From positions 1,364,001-1,428,000 of the forward strand of contig NZ_CP065972.1 of assembly GCF_016127015.1 (NCBI RefSeq): a DNA stretch of 64,000 nucleotides, given 5' to 3'. Shown in pieces: positions 39,323 to 50,956 of this stretch. The position numbers and the translations under genes are program-made. This DNA comes from Corynebacterium tuberculostearicum (GTDB lineage Bacteria; Actinomycetota; Actinomycetes; Mycobacteriales; Mycobacteriaceae). The notes below the pieces were generated by a model, which worked only from the letters and a program-made list of their open reading frames with translations, was not told the DNA's origin and did not search any database. Every line of letters begins with the position of its first letter. Position 1 is the stretch's first letter.

Positions 39323-40117
39323 ATGGCCATTCCGCAGCCCGATAAGAAGGCACATACCGCACAGGACGCGCAGCTCGCCCCTTGGGGGCGCCTGACCGAT
39401 GCCGCGCAATGGCTGGCTGCTTGCCAAGGCGCGGCACCGGCCCATGAGCCGCAGCGCGTGCGCGCCGTAATTTTCGCGGATCAAAAGACCTCGCTTTCGG
39501 CCGCTGAGACCGCTGCGCGTCGCGCCGAGGCCGGGCTGAATGTAGTCACCGTGACGGATTATTCCCAGGCCTACAGCCTTGGATCCGCAACAGCGGATAC
39601 GGAAATTGATGCCGGGGCTGACCTACTCATTCCCGGCGGCGAAGAACTCGCCCGAGTACCGGCCGTGGTAATGGCAACGATGACGCAGACGGAGCCGGTA
39701 GTGATCGTCGGCAAGCAGCGCAGCGTGGAAGACTGGAAGCGCGAGGTCTGCGCTATCCGGGACGCTATGTTCCGCGCCCGCGACCTCGAAGGCATGGAGC
39801 TGGTTGAATCGTGCCAGTCCCCAGTGCTAGCAGCTACGGTGGGGTTCATTGCCCGAGCCGCGGAGCGCCGTACGCCCCTGCTTATCGATGCCCCCTTGAC
39901 CGCCACCGCCGCGCTGCTTGCCGAGCGCGATAATCCCGGTGTGAAAGAATGGCTCTTCGCCACCACGCTGTCCATTGCCCCTGCGCATAAGTTGGCACTG
40001 GAAAAGCTAGGGCTCCACCCCCTGCTTAAGCTGGGAATGGAGCCACAACCTGCGCTCGGCGCCCTCGCGGCGCTGCCAATGCTGCTGACCGGAGTGGAGA
40101 TCGCCGCGGACGCCTAA
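39323..40117 (+). CDS. CobT-like protein lacking CobT catalytic motifs
   Basis: A 264-aa relative of nicotinate-nucleotide:dimethylbenzimidazole phosphoribosyltransferase. The C-terminal half clearly aligns (SPVLAATVGFIARAAERR, LLIDAPLTATAALLAE, LEKLGLHPLLKLG). But functional motifs are altered. The N-terminal KPPGSLGRLE block is reduced to LAPWGRL, the GDHG position reads ADQK, and the GNTT loop reads GGEELAR. The GEGTG segment with the catalytic Glu reads PALG. It is also about 90 residues short. No cobU or cobS flanks it. It may be a pseudo-enzyme or a repurposed binding protein; the frame is intact. Confidence 0.75.
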   Translation: MAIPQPDKKAHTAQDAQLAPWGRLTDAAQWLAACQGAAPAHEPQRVRAVIFADQKTSLSAAETAARRAEAGLNVVTVTDYSQAYSLGSATADTEIDAGADLLIPGGEELARVPAVVMATMTQTEPVVIVGKQRSVEDWKREVCAIRDAMFRARDLEGMELVESCQSPVLAATVGFIARAAERRTPLLIDAPLTATAALLAERDNPGVKEWLFATTLSIAPAHKLALEKLGLHPLLKLGMEPQPALGALAALPMLLTGVEIAADA

Positions 40118-40124
40118 GCGGGGG

Positions 40125-41222
40125 CTACTTCACTAGGGTATGGAGCCAACCGTGGGTATCCTCCACTGCGCCGCGCTGGATTCCGGTGAGGCGCTCGCGC
40201 AGGGCCATGGTGATCTCACCTGCTTCGTTGCCATTGACCTGGAAATCCGCAGAATCTCCCATTACGTGACCCACCGGCGTAATAACCGCGGCAGTGCCAC
40301 AAGCAAAGGCCTCTGACATCGCGCCGGATTCGGCATCGCGCTGCCACTCTTCGGTGGTAATGCGGCGCTCGGTGACCTTGTAGCCCAAATCCTGCGCTAC
40401 CTGCAATAGGGATTCGCGGGTAATGCCGGGCAGCAAGGAGCCCGATAGTTCTGGTGTAACAATCTCCGCGCTATCACCAGAGCCATACACAAACATCAGG
40501 TTCATTCCGCCCATCTCCTCGATGTAACGGCGCTCGATGGCGTCCAACCAGACCACCTGGTCACAGCCCTTTTCATCTGCCTGGGCCTGCGCCAAGAGTG
40601 AGCCTGCGTAGTTGCCCGCAAACTTGGCCGCGCCGGTGCCGCCAGGGGCTGCGCGCACGTAGTCAGTGGACAGCCACACCGACACCGGCTTGATTCCGCC
40701 GCTGAAGTAGGAACCCGCTGGGGAGGCAATCAGCACGTAGCGGTAGGAACTGGCGGGGTGAACGCCCAAGGAGACCTCGGTAGAGATCATAAACGGGCGC
40801 AGGTACAGAGCTGCTTCCCCGCCGGCTTCTGGTACCCATTCCTGATCCACCTCAACCAATTGGCGCAGGGACTCGATAAACTCCTCCTGCGGAAGCTCGG
40901 GCATAGCCAGGCGCTCAGCGGAGTTGATTAAGCGCTGCGCATTGTGGTCCGGACGGAAGGTAGCGATAGAACCATCCGGCTGACGGTAGGCCTTGATACC
41001 CTCAAAGATCGCCTGGCCATAATGGAATACATTGCTGGCCGGGTCCATGCTCATCGGACCATACGGGCGCACCTGAGCATCGTGCCACCCTTTTTCTTCA
41101 GTCCAGTCAATGGTGACCATGTGGTCTGTAAAGTGCTTGCCAAAGCCGGGATTGGCGAGGATATCACTCAAGTCTTCCGCGGACGTAGGGCTATCAGAAC
41201 GAGTAATCGTGTAATCAAGCAT
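40125..41222 (-). CDS. ilvE: Branched-chain amino acid aminotransferase
   Basis: Fold-type IV PLP enzyme of 365 aa, interconverting Val/Leu/Ile with their 2-oxo acids. Motifs: [49 protein letters not shown], with the PLP lysine expected in [18 protein letters not shown] context, and [14 protein letters not shown]. The ATG at 41222 lies 6 nt after a TAGATT -10 on the minus strand, suggesting a leaderless mRNA. The gene is divergent from pepA and ends 7 nt from the convergent CobT-like gene. Confidence 0.95.
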   Translation of the reverse strand: MLDYTITRSDSPTSAEDLSDILANPGFGKHFTDHMVTIDWTEEKGWHDAQVRPYGPMSMDPASNVFHYGQAIFEGIKAYRQPDGSIATFRPDHNAQRLINSAERLAMPELPQEEFIESLRQLVEVDQEWVPEAGGEAALYLRPFMISTEVSLGVHPASSYRYVLIASPAGSYFSGGIKPVSVWLSTDYVRAAPGGTGAAKFAGNYAGSLLAQAQADEKGCDQVVWLDAIERRYIEEMGGMNLMFVYGSGDSAEIVTPELSGSLLPGITRESLLQVAQDLGYKVTERRITTEEWQRDAESGAMSEAFACGTAAVITPVGHVMGDSADFQVNGNEAGEITMALRERLTGIQRGAVEDTHGWLHTLVK

Positions 41223-41325
41223 GCCCACAATCTACCCCTTTATCTATAGCAAGGCAGGAATAAGTTCATCGCCGCGCGGTACAGTGGTGGGAAGATTGAT
41301 AAGCCTTTCCACAAAGGAGGAGACA

Positions 41326-42813
41326 ATGGCACAGTCCGATCTACCAGCACGCGGCCACTTTCCCCAGGTAAAGCTGGGAAAGAAGGTTCCTAAGAAGGCG
41401 GAAGCTCTACTTATCGCCGCTTTCGAGGGCGAAGGCGGCCTAGAACTGCCAGGCACCGATCTGCTTGGAGGCGCGGCGCTGCGCTCCACTTATGAAGCAC
41501 TGGTGGCCGTAGGGGCCGCTGGCAAGGCCGGTGAGGTCACGCGCGTGCCGGCCCCAGCCAAGGCGGGTGTAGCATCCATCATCGCCGTTGGCTTGGGCGA
41601 TGCGGAAGAAGTAGACGATGAGACGCTGCGCCGCGCTGCCGGCCAAGCCTCCCGCTCTATCACCAAGGTGGGGACCGTAGCCACCTCCCTGGGCGATTTT
41701 GGAATCAGCCCGGTGGTGGAAGGCCTTATCCTCGGCGGCTATAAGTATTCTGGCCTGCGCTCCGAGTCAGCAGCGGAGACCACCACCTACACCGTGGTGG
41801 CGGAGAAGTCCGCTCAACAGGAGTTCGACAGCGCCAAGATTACCGCCGAGTCCGTCCTCATCGCCCGCGACCTAGTCAATACCCCTTCCAACCTGCTCTA
41901 CCCAGAAACCTACGCCGCGTTCCTGTCTGCCCAAGCGGCAGAAGCCGGCCTTGAGGTGGAGGTCTTGGATGAAAAAGCGCTGGAAAAGCAGGGCTTTGGT
42001 GGCATCATGGCCGTCGGCCGTGGATCCGCCCGCCCGCCGCGCTTGGTCCGCTTGAGCTGGAAGCCGAAGAAGGCCAAGCGCCACGTCGCTTTGGTGGGCA
42101 AGGGCATTACCTTTGACACCGGCGGAATTTCCCTAAAGCCGGGCGCCAAGATGTGGGACATGATTTCTGACATGGGCGGTTCCGCTGCAATGGCCGCTTC
42201 CATCATCGCTGCGGCAAAGCTGAACCTGAAGGTGGGCATCACCGCTACCCTGCCGCTGGCAGAAAACATGCCGGGCAGCGATGCTACCCGCCCGGGCGAT
42301 GTCATCACCCATTACGGCGGCATTACCTCCGAGGTTCTCAACACTGACGCGGAGGGCCGCCTCGTGCTTGCCGACGCCATTGCGCGCGCCAGCGAGGACA
42401 ACCCCGATTTCCTCATCGAAACCGCGACCTTGACCGGCGCCCAGATGGTCGCCCTGGGTGAGCGCACCGCCGGCGTGATGGGCTCGGAAGAATTCCGCGA
42501 TCGCATGGCCGAGATTGGCCGCGAGGTGGGCGAAAAGGCATGGGCCATGCCTTTGCTAGAAGAACACGAGGAATCCGTAAAGTCCGCCAGCGCCGATATC
42601 CGCAATATCAATGCCAAGCGTGAGGGCGGCATGGAATACGCCGGCACCTACCTCCAGCACTTCGTGGGCGAGGGAATCGAATGGGCCCATATCGATGTGG
42701 CTGGCCCTTCCTTCAACACCACGGGCGCTTATGGATACACCCCGAAGATGGGCACCGGCGTGCCCACCCGCACAGTGGTTGCCGCCCTGCGCGAGATTGC
42801 TGAATTAAAGTAG
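41326..42813 (+). CDS. pepA: Leucyl aminopeptidase (M17)
   Basis: Dizinc/dimanganese M17 aminopeptidase of 495 aa that removes N-terminal residues in the cytoplasm. The C-terminal catalytic domain has VGKGITFDTGGISLKPG (metal Lys/Asp) and SDMGGSAAMAASI. The family signature NTDAEGRLVLADA and the catalytic Arg block follow. The N-terminal domain (about 1-170) is the variable hexamerisation part. ATG 41326 lies 8 nt after AAAGGAGG; the open frame upstream to 41221 overlaps the ilvE promoter and is not coding. Confidence 0.96.
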   Translation: MAQSDLPARGHFPQVKLGKKVPKKAEALLIAAFEGEGGLELPGTDLLGGAALRSTYEALVAVGAAGKAGEVTRVPAPAKAGVASIIAVGLGDAEEVDDETLRRAAGQASRSITKVGTVATSLGDFGISPVVEGLILGGYKYSGLRSESAAETTTYTVVAEKSAQQEFDSAKITAESVLIARDLVNTPSNLLYPETYAAFLSAQAAEAGLEVEVLDEKALEKQGFGGIMAVGRGSARPPRLVRLSWKPKKAKRHVALVGKGITFDTGGISLKPGAKMWDMISDMGGSAAMAASIIAAAKLNLKVGITATLPLAENMPGSDATRPGDVITHYGGITSEVLNTDAEGRLVLADAIARASEDNPDFLIETATLTGAQMVALGERTAGVMGSEEFRDRMAEIGREVGEKAWAMPLLEEHEESVKSASADIRNINAKREGGMEYAGTYLQHFVGEGIEWAHIDVAGPSFNTTGAYGYTPKMGTGVPTRTVVAALREIAELK

Positions 42814-42851
42814 CACCACAGCAGGCTTAGTGCGTTTAGAATCCTAGAAGT

Positions 42852-43388
42852 ATGAAGCCTGCTTTAATCATCGTTGACGTGCAACATGACTTCTGCCCCG
42901 GCGGCGCCTTAGGCACCGAGCGGGGCAATGAGGTCGCTGTAAAAATCGCTTCCCTGCAACAGGATTACGAAACCGTCGTAGCCACGCAGGATTGGCACAT
43001 CGATCCGGGTTCTCACTTTTCTAAGGACCCGGATTTTGTCGATTCATGGCCGGTGCACTGCGTAGCCGAGTCCCACGGCGCAGCTATGCATGAGGCCATC
43101 GGGCCGGCGCAAGCCTACTTCCGCAAGGGCGAATACACCGCCGCCTATTCTGGATTCGAGGGCGCTGCGAACGGTACCTTGCTCGCTGACTGGTTGCGCG
43201 AGCACCGCATAGACGCAGTGGATATCGTAGGCATTGCCACCGATCACTGCGTTCACGCCACGGCCGCCGACGCCCTTAAGGAAGGCTTTACTGTCCGCGT
43301 ACTGCGTGACTATTGCTCACCGGTAGACGAATCCCGCGGCGAGGCCGCCTTGGAAGAACTCGCCGCGGCAGGAGCCACCGTCTGCTAG
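42852..43388 (+). CDS. pncA: Nicotinamidase/pyrazinamidase
   Basis: Isochorismatase-fold amidohydrolase of 178 aa converting nicotinamide to nicotinate for NAD salvage. The catalytic triad is visible as Asp9 (IIVDVQHDF), Lys92 (YFRKGEY) and Cys133 (ATDHCVHATA). The metal-binding Asp47, His49 and His55 lie in QDWHIDPGSHF. The cis-peptide region GIATDHC is intact, so the enzyme should be active. It follows pepA by 38 nt and is closed by a strong terminator. Confidence 0.94.
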   Translation: MKPALIIVDVQHDFCPGGALGTERGNEVAVKIASLQQDYETVVATQDWHIDPGSHFSKDPDFVDSWPVHCVAESHGAAMHEAIGPAQAYFRKGEYTAAYSGFEGAANGTLLADWLREHRIDAVDIVGIATDHCVHATAADALKEGFTVRVLRDYCSPVDESRGEAALEELAAAGATVC

Positions 43389-43412
43389 CTGCTACTGTTG
43401 GGATGCCGACAA

Positions 43413-43465
43413 CGCCTGCGGCCCTCGAACCGAATGTGGTCCGAGGGCCGCAGGCGTCTCTCTAC
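43413..43465 (+). terminator. Terminator after pncA
   Basis: CGCCTGCGGCCCTCG (43413-43427) pairs perfectly with CGAGGGCCGCAGGCG (43442-43456) around a 14-nt loop, followed by TCTCTCT. A strong stem with a pyrimidine rather than pure T tail. Confidence 0.85.
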
Positions 43466-43469
43466 AAGG

Positions 43470-43507
43470 TGTTTCCACGTATCGGCGAAAGCCGCCCTCT
43501 GGAAACG
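43470..43507. repeat. Second hairpin with GAAA tetraloop
   Basis: TGTTTCCA (43470-43477) pairs with TGGAAACG (43500-43507). Inside it CGGC-GAAA-GCCG (43483-43494) forms a GNRA-capped stem. It is followed by an alternating CT tract (about 43514-43532). Role unknown: a back-up terminator or processing site in the pncA-thiC spacer. Between 43540 and 43695 I see no gene. Confidence 0.45.
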
Positions 43508-43723
43508 TGAGGGGTTCTCTCTCTATCTCTCTCGCATGCGCTCTCTCAAACGCATGATTTAAGTATGGGCCATCGATATTGGACACGGGTGTCAAGTACC
43601 TGAAAGTTTCCTGTTGAAACCTGCCGCCAACGCTCCCGCCACCTCCCCCCTCGGCCGAGCGCTTGCCTGCTGATATTGCAAAACCCTGCGCTGCGCTAGA
43701 CGTTTGTTATAGGGTGATTTGCG

Positions 43724-46011
<2,288 letters not shown>

Positions 46012-46136
46012 AATTCCTTAGCTTACCCGGAAGGAGGGTAGTTACTAACCCCACATCTGCACGAGGGTGAGCAACACGCTGTAAGATTGTCGGGTAGCGA
46101 TAGAACACTTCCAACTTTCGAGGAGTCTTATAACTC

Positions 46137-47816
46137 ATGGCGAACTCCGTTGAGATGCCCGAGCTGGGCGAATCCGTAACCGAAGGCACCATCACCCAGT
46201 GGCTCAAGTCCGTCGGCGACACCGTCGAGGTAGACGAGCCTTTGCTCGAGGTCTCCACCGACAAGGTCGACACTGAAATCCCTTCCCCCGTAGCCGGCAC
46301 CATTATTGAAATTAAGGCTGACGAGGATGACACCATCGAGGTTGGCGAGGTCATCGCCATCATCGGTGACGAGGATGAGGCAGGCTCCGCATCCAACGAC
46401 TCCTCCGCTGACAAGGGCGAGGAAGAAGCAGAAGAAGCTAAGGAAGAGCCAAAGGCTGACTCCTCCAACGGCGGCTCCGGTGACGCAGCCGACGTGGAAA
46501 TGCCAGAACTCGGCGAGTCCGTCACCGAAGGCACCATCACCCAGTGGCTCAAGTCCGTCGGCGACACCGTCGAGGTAGACGAGCCACTGCTCGAGGTCTC
46601 CACCGACAAGGTCGACACCGAAATCCCTTCCCCAGTAGCAGGCACCCTGATAGAAATCCTCGCCGACGAGGACGACACCATCGAGGTCGGCGAAGTCATC
46701 GCCCGCATCGGCGACGAAAACGCCACCGCATCCTCCTCCGAGGCCAAGCCAGAGCCACAGGAAGAAAAGAAGGAAGAGCCAAAGGAAGACAAAAAGCCAG
46801 AACCGAAGGCTGAGGAAAAGAAGGAGTCCACGCAGGATTCCTCCCTGAACACCTCTGCCAAGGTCAACAATGGCGACAACGTTCCTTATGTCACCCCACT
46901 GGTACGCAAGCTGGCTGAAAAGCACGGCGTAGACCTCAATACCGTTGAGGGCACCGGCGTGGGCGGCCGCATCCGCAAGCAGGACGTGCTCGCCGCTGCT
47001 GGCGAGGGCGATGCACCTGCCAAGTCTGGCACACAGTCCGATAACTCCCCTCGCGCTCGTTGGTCCACCAAGTCCGTGGATCCGGCCAAGCAGGAACTCA
47101 TCGGCACCACCCAGAAGGTCAACCGCATCCGCGAAATCACCGCCGCCAAGATGGTGGAGGCGCTGCAGATTTCCGCGCAGCTGACCCACGTCCAGGAAGT
47201 CGACATGACTGCTATCTGGGATATGCGCAAGAAGAACAAGCAGGCGTTCATCGCCAAGCACGGTGCCAACCTGTCCTTCCTGCCATTCATCGTGAAGGCT
47301 ACCGCCGAGGCTCTGGTCTCCCACCCGAACGTCAATGCGTCTTATAACCCAGAGACCAAGGAGATGACCTACCACGCGGACGTCAACATCGCTATCGCTG
47401 TTGACACCCCGAAGGGCCTGCTCACCCCGGTTATCCACAAGGCACAGGATATGACCCTGCCGCAGATCGCTCAGCAGATTGCAGAGCTGGCCGATAAGGC
47501 CCGCAATAACAAGTTGAAGCCGAACGATCTCACCGGTGCTACCTTCACCGTGACCAACATCGGTTCCGAGGGTGCCATGCTCGATACCCCGATCTTGGTT
47601 CCGCCACAGGCCGGCATCCTGGGCACCGCGGCTATTGAAAAGCGCCCAGTCGTTGTCAACGAGAACGGCCAGGACGCCATCGCCATCCGCCAAATGTGCT
47701 ACCTGCCATTCACCTACGATCACCAGGTAGTTGACGGTGCGGACGCAGGCCGCTTCATCACCACCATCAAGGATCGCCTGCAGACCGCAGACTTCCAGGC
47801 AGACCTCGAAGTCTAA
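46137..47816 (+). CDS. aceF: E2 component (dihydrolipoamide acyltransferase) with two lipoyl domains
   Basis: A 559-aa E2 of the 2-oxoacid dehydrogenase complexes. Two lipoyl domains (residues about 4-78 and 119-193) carry the lipoyl-lysines Lys43 and Lys158 in STDKVDTE. They are joined by Glu/Ala/Lys-rich linkers. A peripheral subunit-binding domain follows (YVTPLVRKLAEKHGVDLNTV). The catalytic core ends with YDHQVVDGADAGRF (His529, Asp533). Corynebacteria use one E2 (AceF) for both pyruvate and 2-oxoglutarate complexes because OdhA carries its own E2-like domain; automatic annotation often calls it SucB. C. glutamicum AceF has three lipoyl domains; this has two. Confidence 0.92.
   Translation: MANSVEMPELGESVTEGTITQWLKSVGDTVEVDEPLLEVSTDKVDTEIPSPVAGTIIEIKADEDDTIEVGEVIAIIGDEDEAGSASNDSSADKGEEEAEEAKEEPKADSSNGGSGDAADVEMPELGESVTEGTITQWLKSVGDTVEVDEPLLEVSTDKVDTEIPSPVAGTLIEILADEDDTIEVGEVIARIGDENATASSSEAKPEPQEEKKEEPKEDKKPEPKAEEKKESTQDSSLNTSAKVNNGDNVPYVTPLVRKLAEKHGVDLNTVEGTGVGGRIRKQDVLAAAGEGDAPAKSGTQSDNSPRARWSTKSVDPAKQELIGTTQKVNRIREITAAKMVEALQISAQLTHVQEVDMTAIWDMRKKNKQAFIAKHGANLSFLPFIVKATAEALVSHPNVNASYNPETKEMTYHADVNIAIAVDTPKGLLTPVIHKAQDMTLPQIAQQIAELADKARNNKLKPNDLTGATFTVTNIGSEGAMLDTPILVPPQAGILGTAAIEKRPVVVNENGQDAIAIRQMCYLPFTYDHQVVDGADAGRFITTIKDRLQTADFQADLEV
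46155..46730 (+). repeat. Tandem lipoyl-domain DNA repeat, 345-nt period
   Basis: The segment coding for lipoyl domain 1 recurs 345 nt later for domain 2. Within it, runs of more than 50 nt are identical, for example 46183-46241 against 46528-46586, including synonymous positions. This points to recent duplication or gene conversion. Confidence 0.85.
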
Positions 47817-47833
47817 AGGTTCTATCGCCGCTT

Positions 47834-47873
47834 AAAGCCTCTTAGCCCCACTGCGGAGCTAAGAGGCTTTAGC
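47834..47873 (+). terminator. Terminator of aceF
   Basis: AAAGCCTCTTAGC (47834-47846) pairs with GCTAAGAGGCTTT (47858-47870) around an 11-nt loop, 17 nt after the stop codon. The flanking A and T runs make it usable from both sides. The following 180 nt up to the gcvP promoter contain no gene. Confidence 0.88.
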
Positions 47874-48057
47874 TATGCCTGGGGTGCCAAGTGGGGGTGA
47901 CGGATCCACAACCACCGGACTAATCCATCCCCTTTTATTCGAGGTGTTGAGGGAGCTCTGCCCCTAAGCCCATGGTGAGCGCACTAGGCGCAGCCCTATG
48001 CAGTGACGCGCTGCATAAAAGTTTCCAAAGGGGGATCGGTTCACCCATTGTTAAACA

Positions 48058-48063
48058 TATAAT
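48058..48063 (+). promoter_or_regulatory. -10 element TATAAT upstream of gcvP
   Basis: A perfect TATAAT 47 nt upstream of the gcvP ATG. No strong -35 is evident at 17 bp. No glycine riboswitch motif is visible in the leader; GGAG of the ribosome binding site lies at about 48097-48100. Confidence 0.55.
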
Positions 48064-48110
48064 TGGGGCGGTTACAGCCACCGTCCCCCCTATTAAGGAG
48101 TCTCACTGAC

Positions 48111-50954
48111 ATGGAATTCATCTCCCGCCACCTAGGGCCGGATTCTGCGGAGCAGGCCACCATGCTTGCGAAGGTAGGCTACGACAGCGTGGACGCGCTG
48201 GTCGATGCCGCCATTCCGTCAAAGATCCGCGCCGCAGAACTGCCTCAGCTTCCTGAGGCACTCTCGGAAGATGAGGCGCAGGCTACATTGCGGGAGTACG
48301 CCAAGAAGAACACCGTGCTGAAGTCCTTCTATGGACAAGGCTTTTCTGACACCCTCACCCCCGCGGTCATCCGCCGCGGTTTATTGGAAGATGCGGGATG
48401 GTACACCGCCTATACCCCGTATCAGCCAGAGATCTCCCAGGGTCGTCTTGAAGCGCTGTTGAACTTCCAGACCATGATTGAGTCCCTGACCGGTCTGCCC
48501 ATCGCGAATGCGTCCTTGCTGGATGAAGCCTCTGCCACCGCGGAAGCCGTGGGGCTTATGTCCCGCGCGGTCAAGAAGGGGCGCCGCGTGGTGCTGGATT
48601 CTCGCCTGCACCCGCAGGTGCTTACCGTCGCCGCGGAGCGCGCCCGTGCGATTGACCTCGAGGTAGAAATCGTGGACCTGCGCGAAGGCCTCGTGGGTGA
48701 AGATCTCATCGGCGCAGTCATCGCCTACACCGGCACCGAGGGCGATATCTTTGACCCCTCCACCATCATCGAGGAGCTACACACCCGCGGCGCACTGGCT
48801 ACCGTGGCCACCGACCCACTTTCTTTGCTCCTGTTGGAGGCACCTGGCTCGCTGGGCGCCGATATTGTGCTCGGCTCTTCCCAGCGCTTTGGTGTTCCAC
48901 TCTTCTTTGGCGGCCCGCACGCTGCCTACATGGCGGTCACGGAAAAGCTCAAGCGCCAGATGCCTGGCCGCATCGTGGGCGTGTCCAAGGACGCGGATGG
49001 TCGCCCCGCTTACCGCCTAGCACTGCAGACCCGCGAGCAACACATTCGCCGCGAACGCGCTACTTCCAATATCTGTACTGCGCAGGCACTGCTGGCCAAC
49101 GTCGCCTCTATGTACGCCGTCTACCATGGTCCGCAAGGTCTCAAGGCCATTGCCCAGCGCGTCCACGCGCTCGCTTCCTCCTTTGCACAGTCCGTCAAGG
49201 ATGCTGGACAGCAACTAGTCTCGGAGGACTTCTTCGATACCGTTACTGTCTCCGGCGTAGACGCCGCCACCATCAAGGCTGACCTCCAGAAGGAGGGCTA
49301 CCTCGTGCGTACCATCGGCGAGGATAAGGTATCGGTGTCCTTTGGTGAGTCGGCGACCAAGGGGGACGTCGCCAAGCTCGCCCAAGCCTTCGGTGCCGAT
49401 GCTACTGAGGCCGACTTTGCCCTGCCGGAGAACCTGCAGCGCGGCGAAGAGCCGCTCCAACACGAGATCTTCAACCGCATCCACTCCGAGACCCAGATGC
49501 TGCGCTACCTGCGCAAGCTAGCCGATAAGGACTTGGCGCTCGACCGCACCATGATCCCGCTGGGCTCCTGCACCATGAAGCTCAATCCCACCGCCGCCAT
49601 GGAACCCATCTCCTGGCCGGAGTTTGCAGGCATCCACCCCTACGCACCAGAGGAAACGACCGCCGGTTGGCGCGCACTGGTAGAAGAGGTTGAGGGGTGG
49701 CTGGCCGAGGTCACCGGCTACGCCAAGGTCTCCATCCAGCCCAACGCCGGCTCCCAGGGCGAGCTGGCGGGTCTTTTGGCCATCCGCCGCTACCACGTAG
49801 CCAATGGCGAAAACGAGCGCGATGTAGTGCTCATCCCAGCCTCCGCGCACGGTACCAATGCGGCCTCGGCAACGCTGGCTAACCTGCGCGTTGTAGTGGT
49901 GAAGACCGCCGAGGACGGCTCTATTGACCTGGCGGATTTGGATGACAAGATTGCCAAGCACGGCAACCACATCGCCGGCATCATGGTGACCTACCCGTCC
50001 ACCCACGGTGTCTTTGATCCGGAGGTCCGCGACGTATGCGATAAGGTCCACGCGGTGGGCGGCCAAGTCTATATCGACGGTGCCAATATGAACGCGCTGA
50101 CCGGCTGGGCCCGCCCAGGCCAGTTCGGCGGCGATGTTTCCCACCTCAACCTGCACAAGACCTTTACCATTCCGCATGGCGGTGGCGGCCCGGGCGTGGG
50201 TCCGGTCGCTGTGGCCGAGCACCTCATCCCCTTCCTGCCCACCAACGCCGCGGATCCGCAGCTGGATGCCACCACCGCTACCCCAGTAGGCCAGGGCGTG
50301 CCAATTACCAATACCAAGTACGGCTCGGCGGGTGTGCTGCCGATTTCCTGGGCGTACCTCGCCATGACCGGTGCGCAAGGACTGGCACAAGCCTCCGCCC
50401 ACGCCATTTTGGGCGCGAACTACCTGGCCAAGTCCTTGGCAGATTCCTTCCCTGTGCTTTACACCGGCAACGCTGGCTTGGTGGCACACGAGTGCATCCT
50501 GGATCTGCGCGCGCTCACTGACGCCTCCGGGGTCACCGCAGCCGACGTAGCCAAGCGCCTCGTGGACTTTGGTTTCCACGCGCCCACCCTTGCCTTCCCG
50601 GTGGCCGGAACCCTCATGGTCGAGCCTACCGAGTCTGAAGACTTGGGCGAGCTGGACCGCTTCATTGAGGCAATGCGCACCATTCGCACCGAGATTCAAG
50701 AGATCATCGACGGCGAGGTTTCCTACGAGGGCTCCGTTATCCACCACGCACCATTTACCGCGGAGTCCATCGGCTCCGATACGTGGGAGTTCGCCTTCAG
50801 CCGCGAAAAGGCCGCGTGGCCCGTGAAATCCCTGCGCCACAGCTACAAGTACTTCCCGCCGGTGCGCCGCATCGACGAGGCCTACGGCGACCGCAACCTA
50901 GTATGCAGCTGCCCACCACCAGAAGCTTTCGACATCGACGATTCTGAGGAGTAA
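48111..50954 (+). CDS. gcvP: Glycine dehydrogenase (decarboxylating), P protein
   Basis: PLP-dependent P protein of the glycine cleavage system, 947 aa (fused homodimer-type form). The N-terminal half starts MEFISRHLGPD and contains YTAYTPYQPEISQGRLEALL. The C-terminal half has the PLP-lysine segment VSHLNLHKTFTIPHGGGGPG and QPNAGSQGELAGLLAI. It decarboxylates glycine and loads aminomethyl onto GcvH. ATG 48111 follows AAGGAG; the open frame to 48063 lies in the promoter. Only 2 nt separate it from gcvT. Confidence 0.97.
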   Translation: MEFISRHLGPDSAEQATMLAKVGYDSVDALVDAAIPSKIRAAELPQLPEALSEDEAQATLREYAKKNTVLKSFYGQGFSDTLTPAVIRRGLLEDAGWYTAYTPYQPEISQGRLEALLNFQTMIESLTGLPIANASLLDEASATAEAVGLMSRAVKKGRRVVLDSRLHPQVLTVAAERARAIDLEVEIVDLREGLVGEDLIGAVIAYTGTEGDIFDPSTIIEELHTRGALATVATDPLSLLLLEAPGSLGADIVLGSSQRFGVPLFFGGPHAAYMAVTEKLKRQMPGRIVGVSKDADGRPAYRLALQTREQHIRRERATSNICTAQALLANVASMYAVYHGPQGLKAIAQRVHALASSFAQSVKDAGQQLVSEDFFDTVTVSGVDAATIKADLQKEGYLVRTIGEDKVSVSFGESATKGDVAKLAQAFGADATEADFALPENLQRGEEPLQHEIFNRIHSETQMLRYLRKLADKDLALDRTMIPLGSCTMKLNPTAAMEPISWPEFAGIHPYAPEETTAGWRALVEEVEGWLAEVTGYAKVSIQPNAGSQGELAGLLAIRRYHVANGENERDVVLIPASAHGTNAASATLANLRVVVVKTAEDGSIDLADLDDKIAKHGNHIAGIMVTYPSTHGVFDPEVRDVCDKVHAVGGQVYIDGANMNALTGWARPGQFGGDVSHLNLHKTFTIPHGGGGPGVGPVAVAEHLIPFLPTNAADPQLDATTATPVGQGVPITNTKYGSAGVLPISWAYLAMTGAQGLAQASAHAILGANYLAKSLADSFPVLYTGNAGLVAHECILDLRALTDASGVTAADVAKRLVDFGFHAPTLAFPVAGTLMVEPTESEDLGELDRFIEAMRTIRTEIQEIIDGEVSYEGSVIHHAPFTAESIGSDTWEFAFSREKAAWPVKSLRHSYKYFPPVRRIDEAYGDRNLVCSCPPPEAFDIDDSEE

Positions 50955-50956
50955 CC

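Noticed and set aside
43579..43596. Imperfect palindrome around GACACGGGTGTC
   Set aside because: Too short and asymmetric to assign to a regulator; no gene starts nearby except thiC, which has its riboswitch.
46128..47723. A 531-codon open frame antisense to aceF
   Set aside because: It mirrors aceF codon by codon, has low-complexity Gly/Val/Leu composition from the repeated lipoyl domains, and no ribosome binding site or family motif.
47871..48110. Possible glycine riboswitch before gcvP
   Set aside because: None of the glycine aptamer core sequences is visible in the leader; only a -10 and a ribosome binding site were supported.
49518..50840. A 440-codon open frame antisense to gcvP
   Set aside because: Shadow frame of a high-GC gene; gcvP is unmistakable and the antisense product has no recognisable domain.
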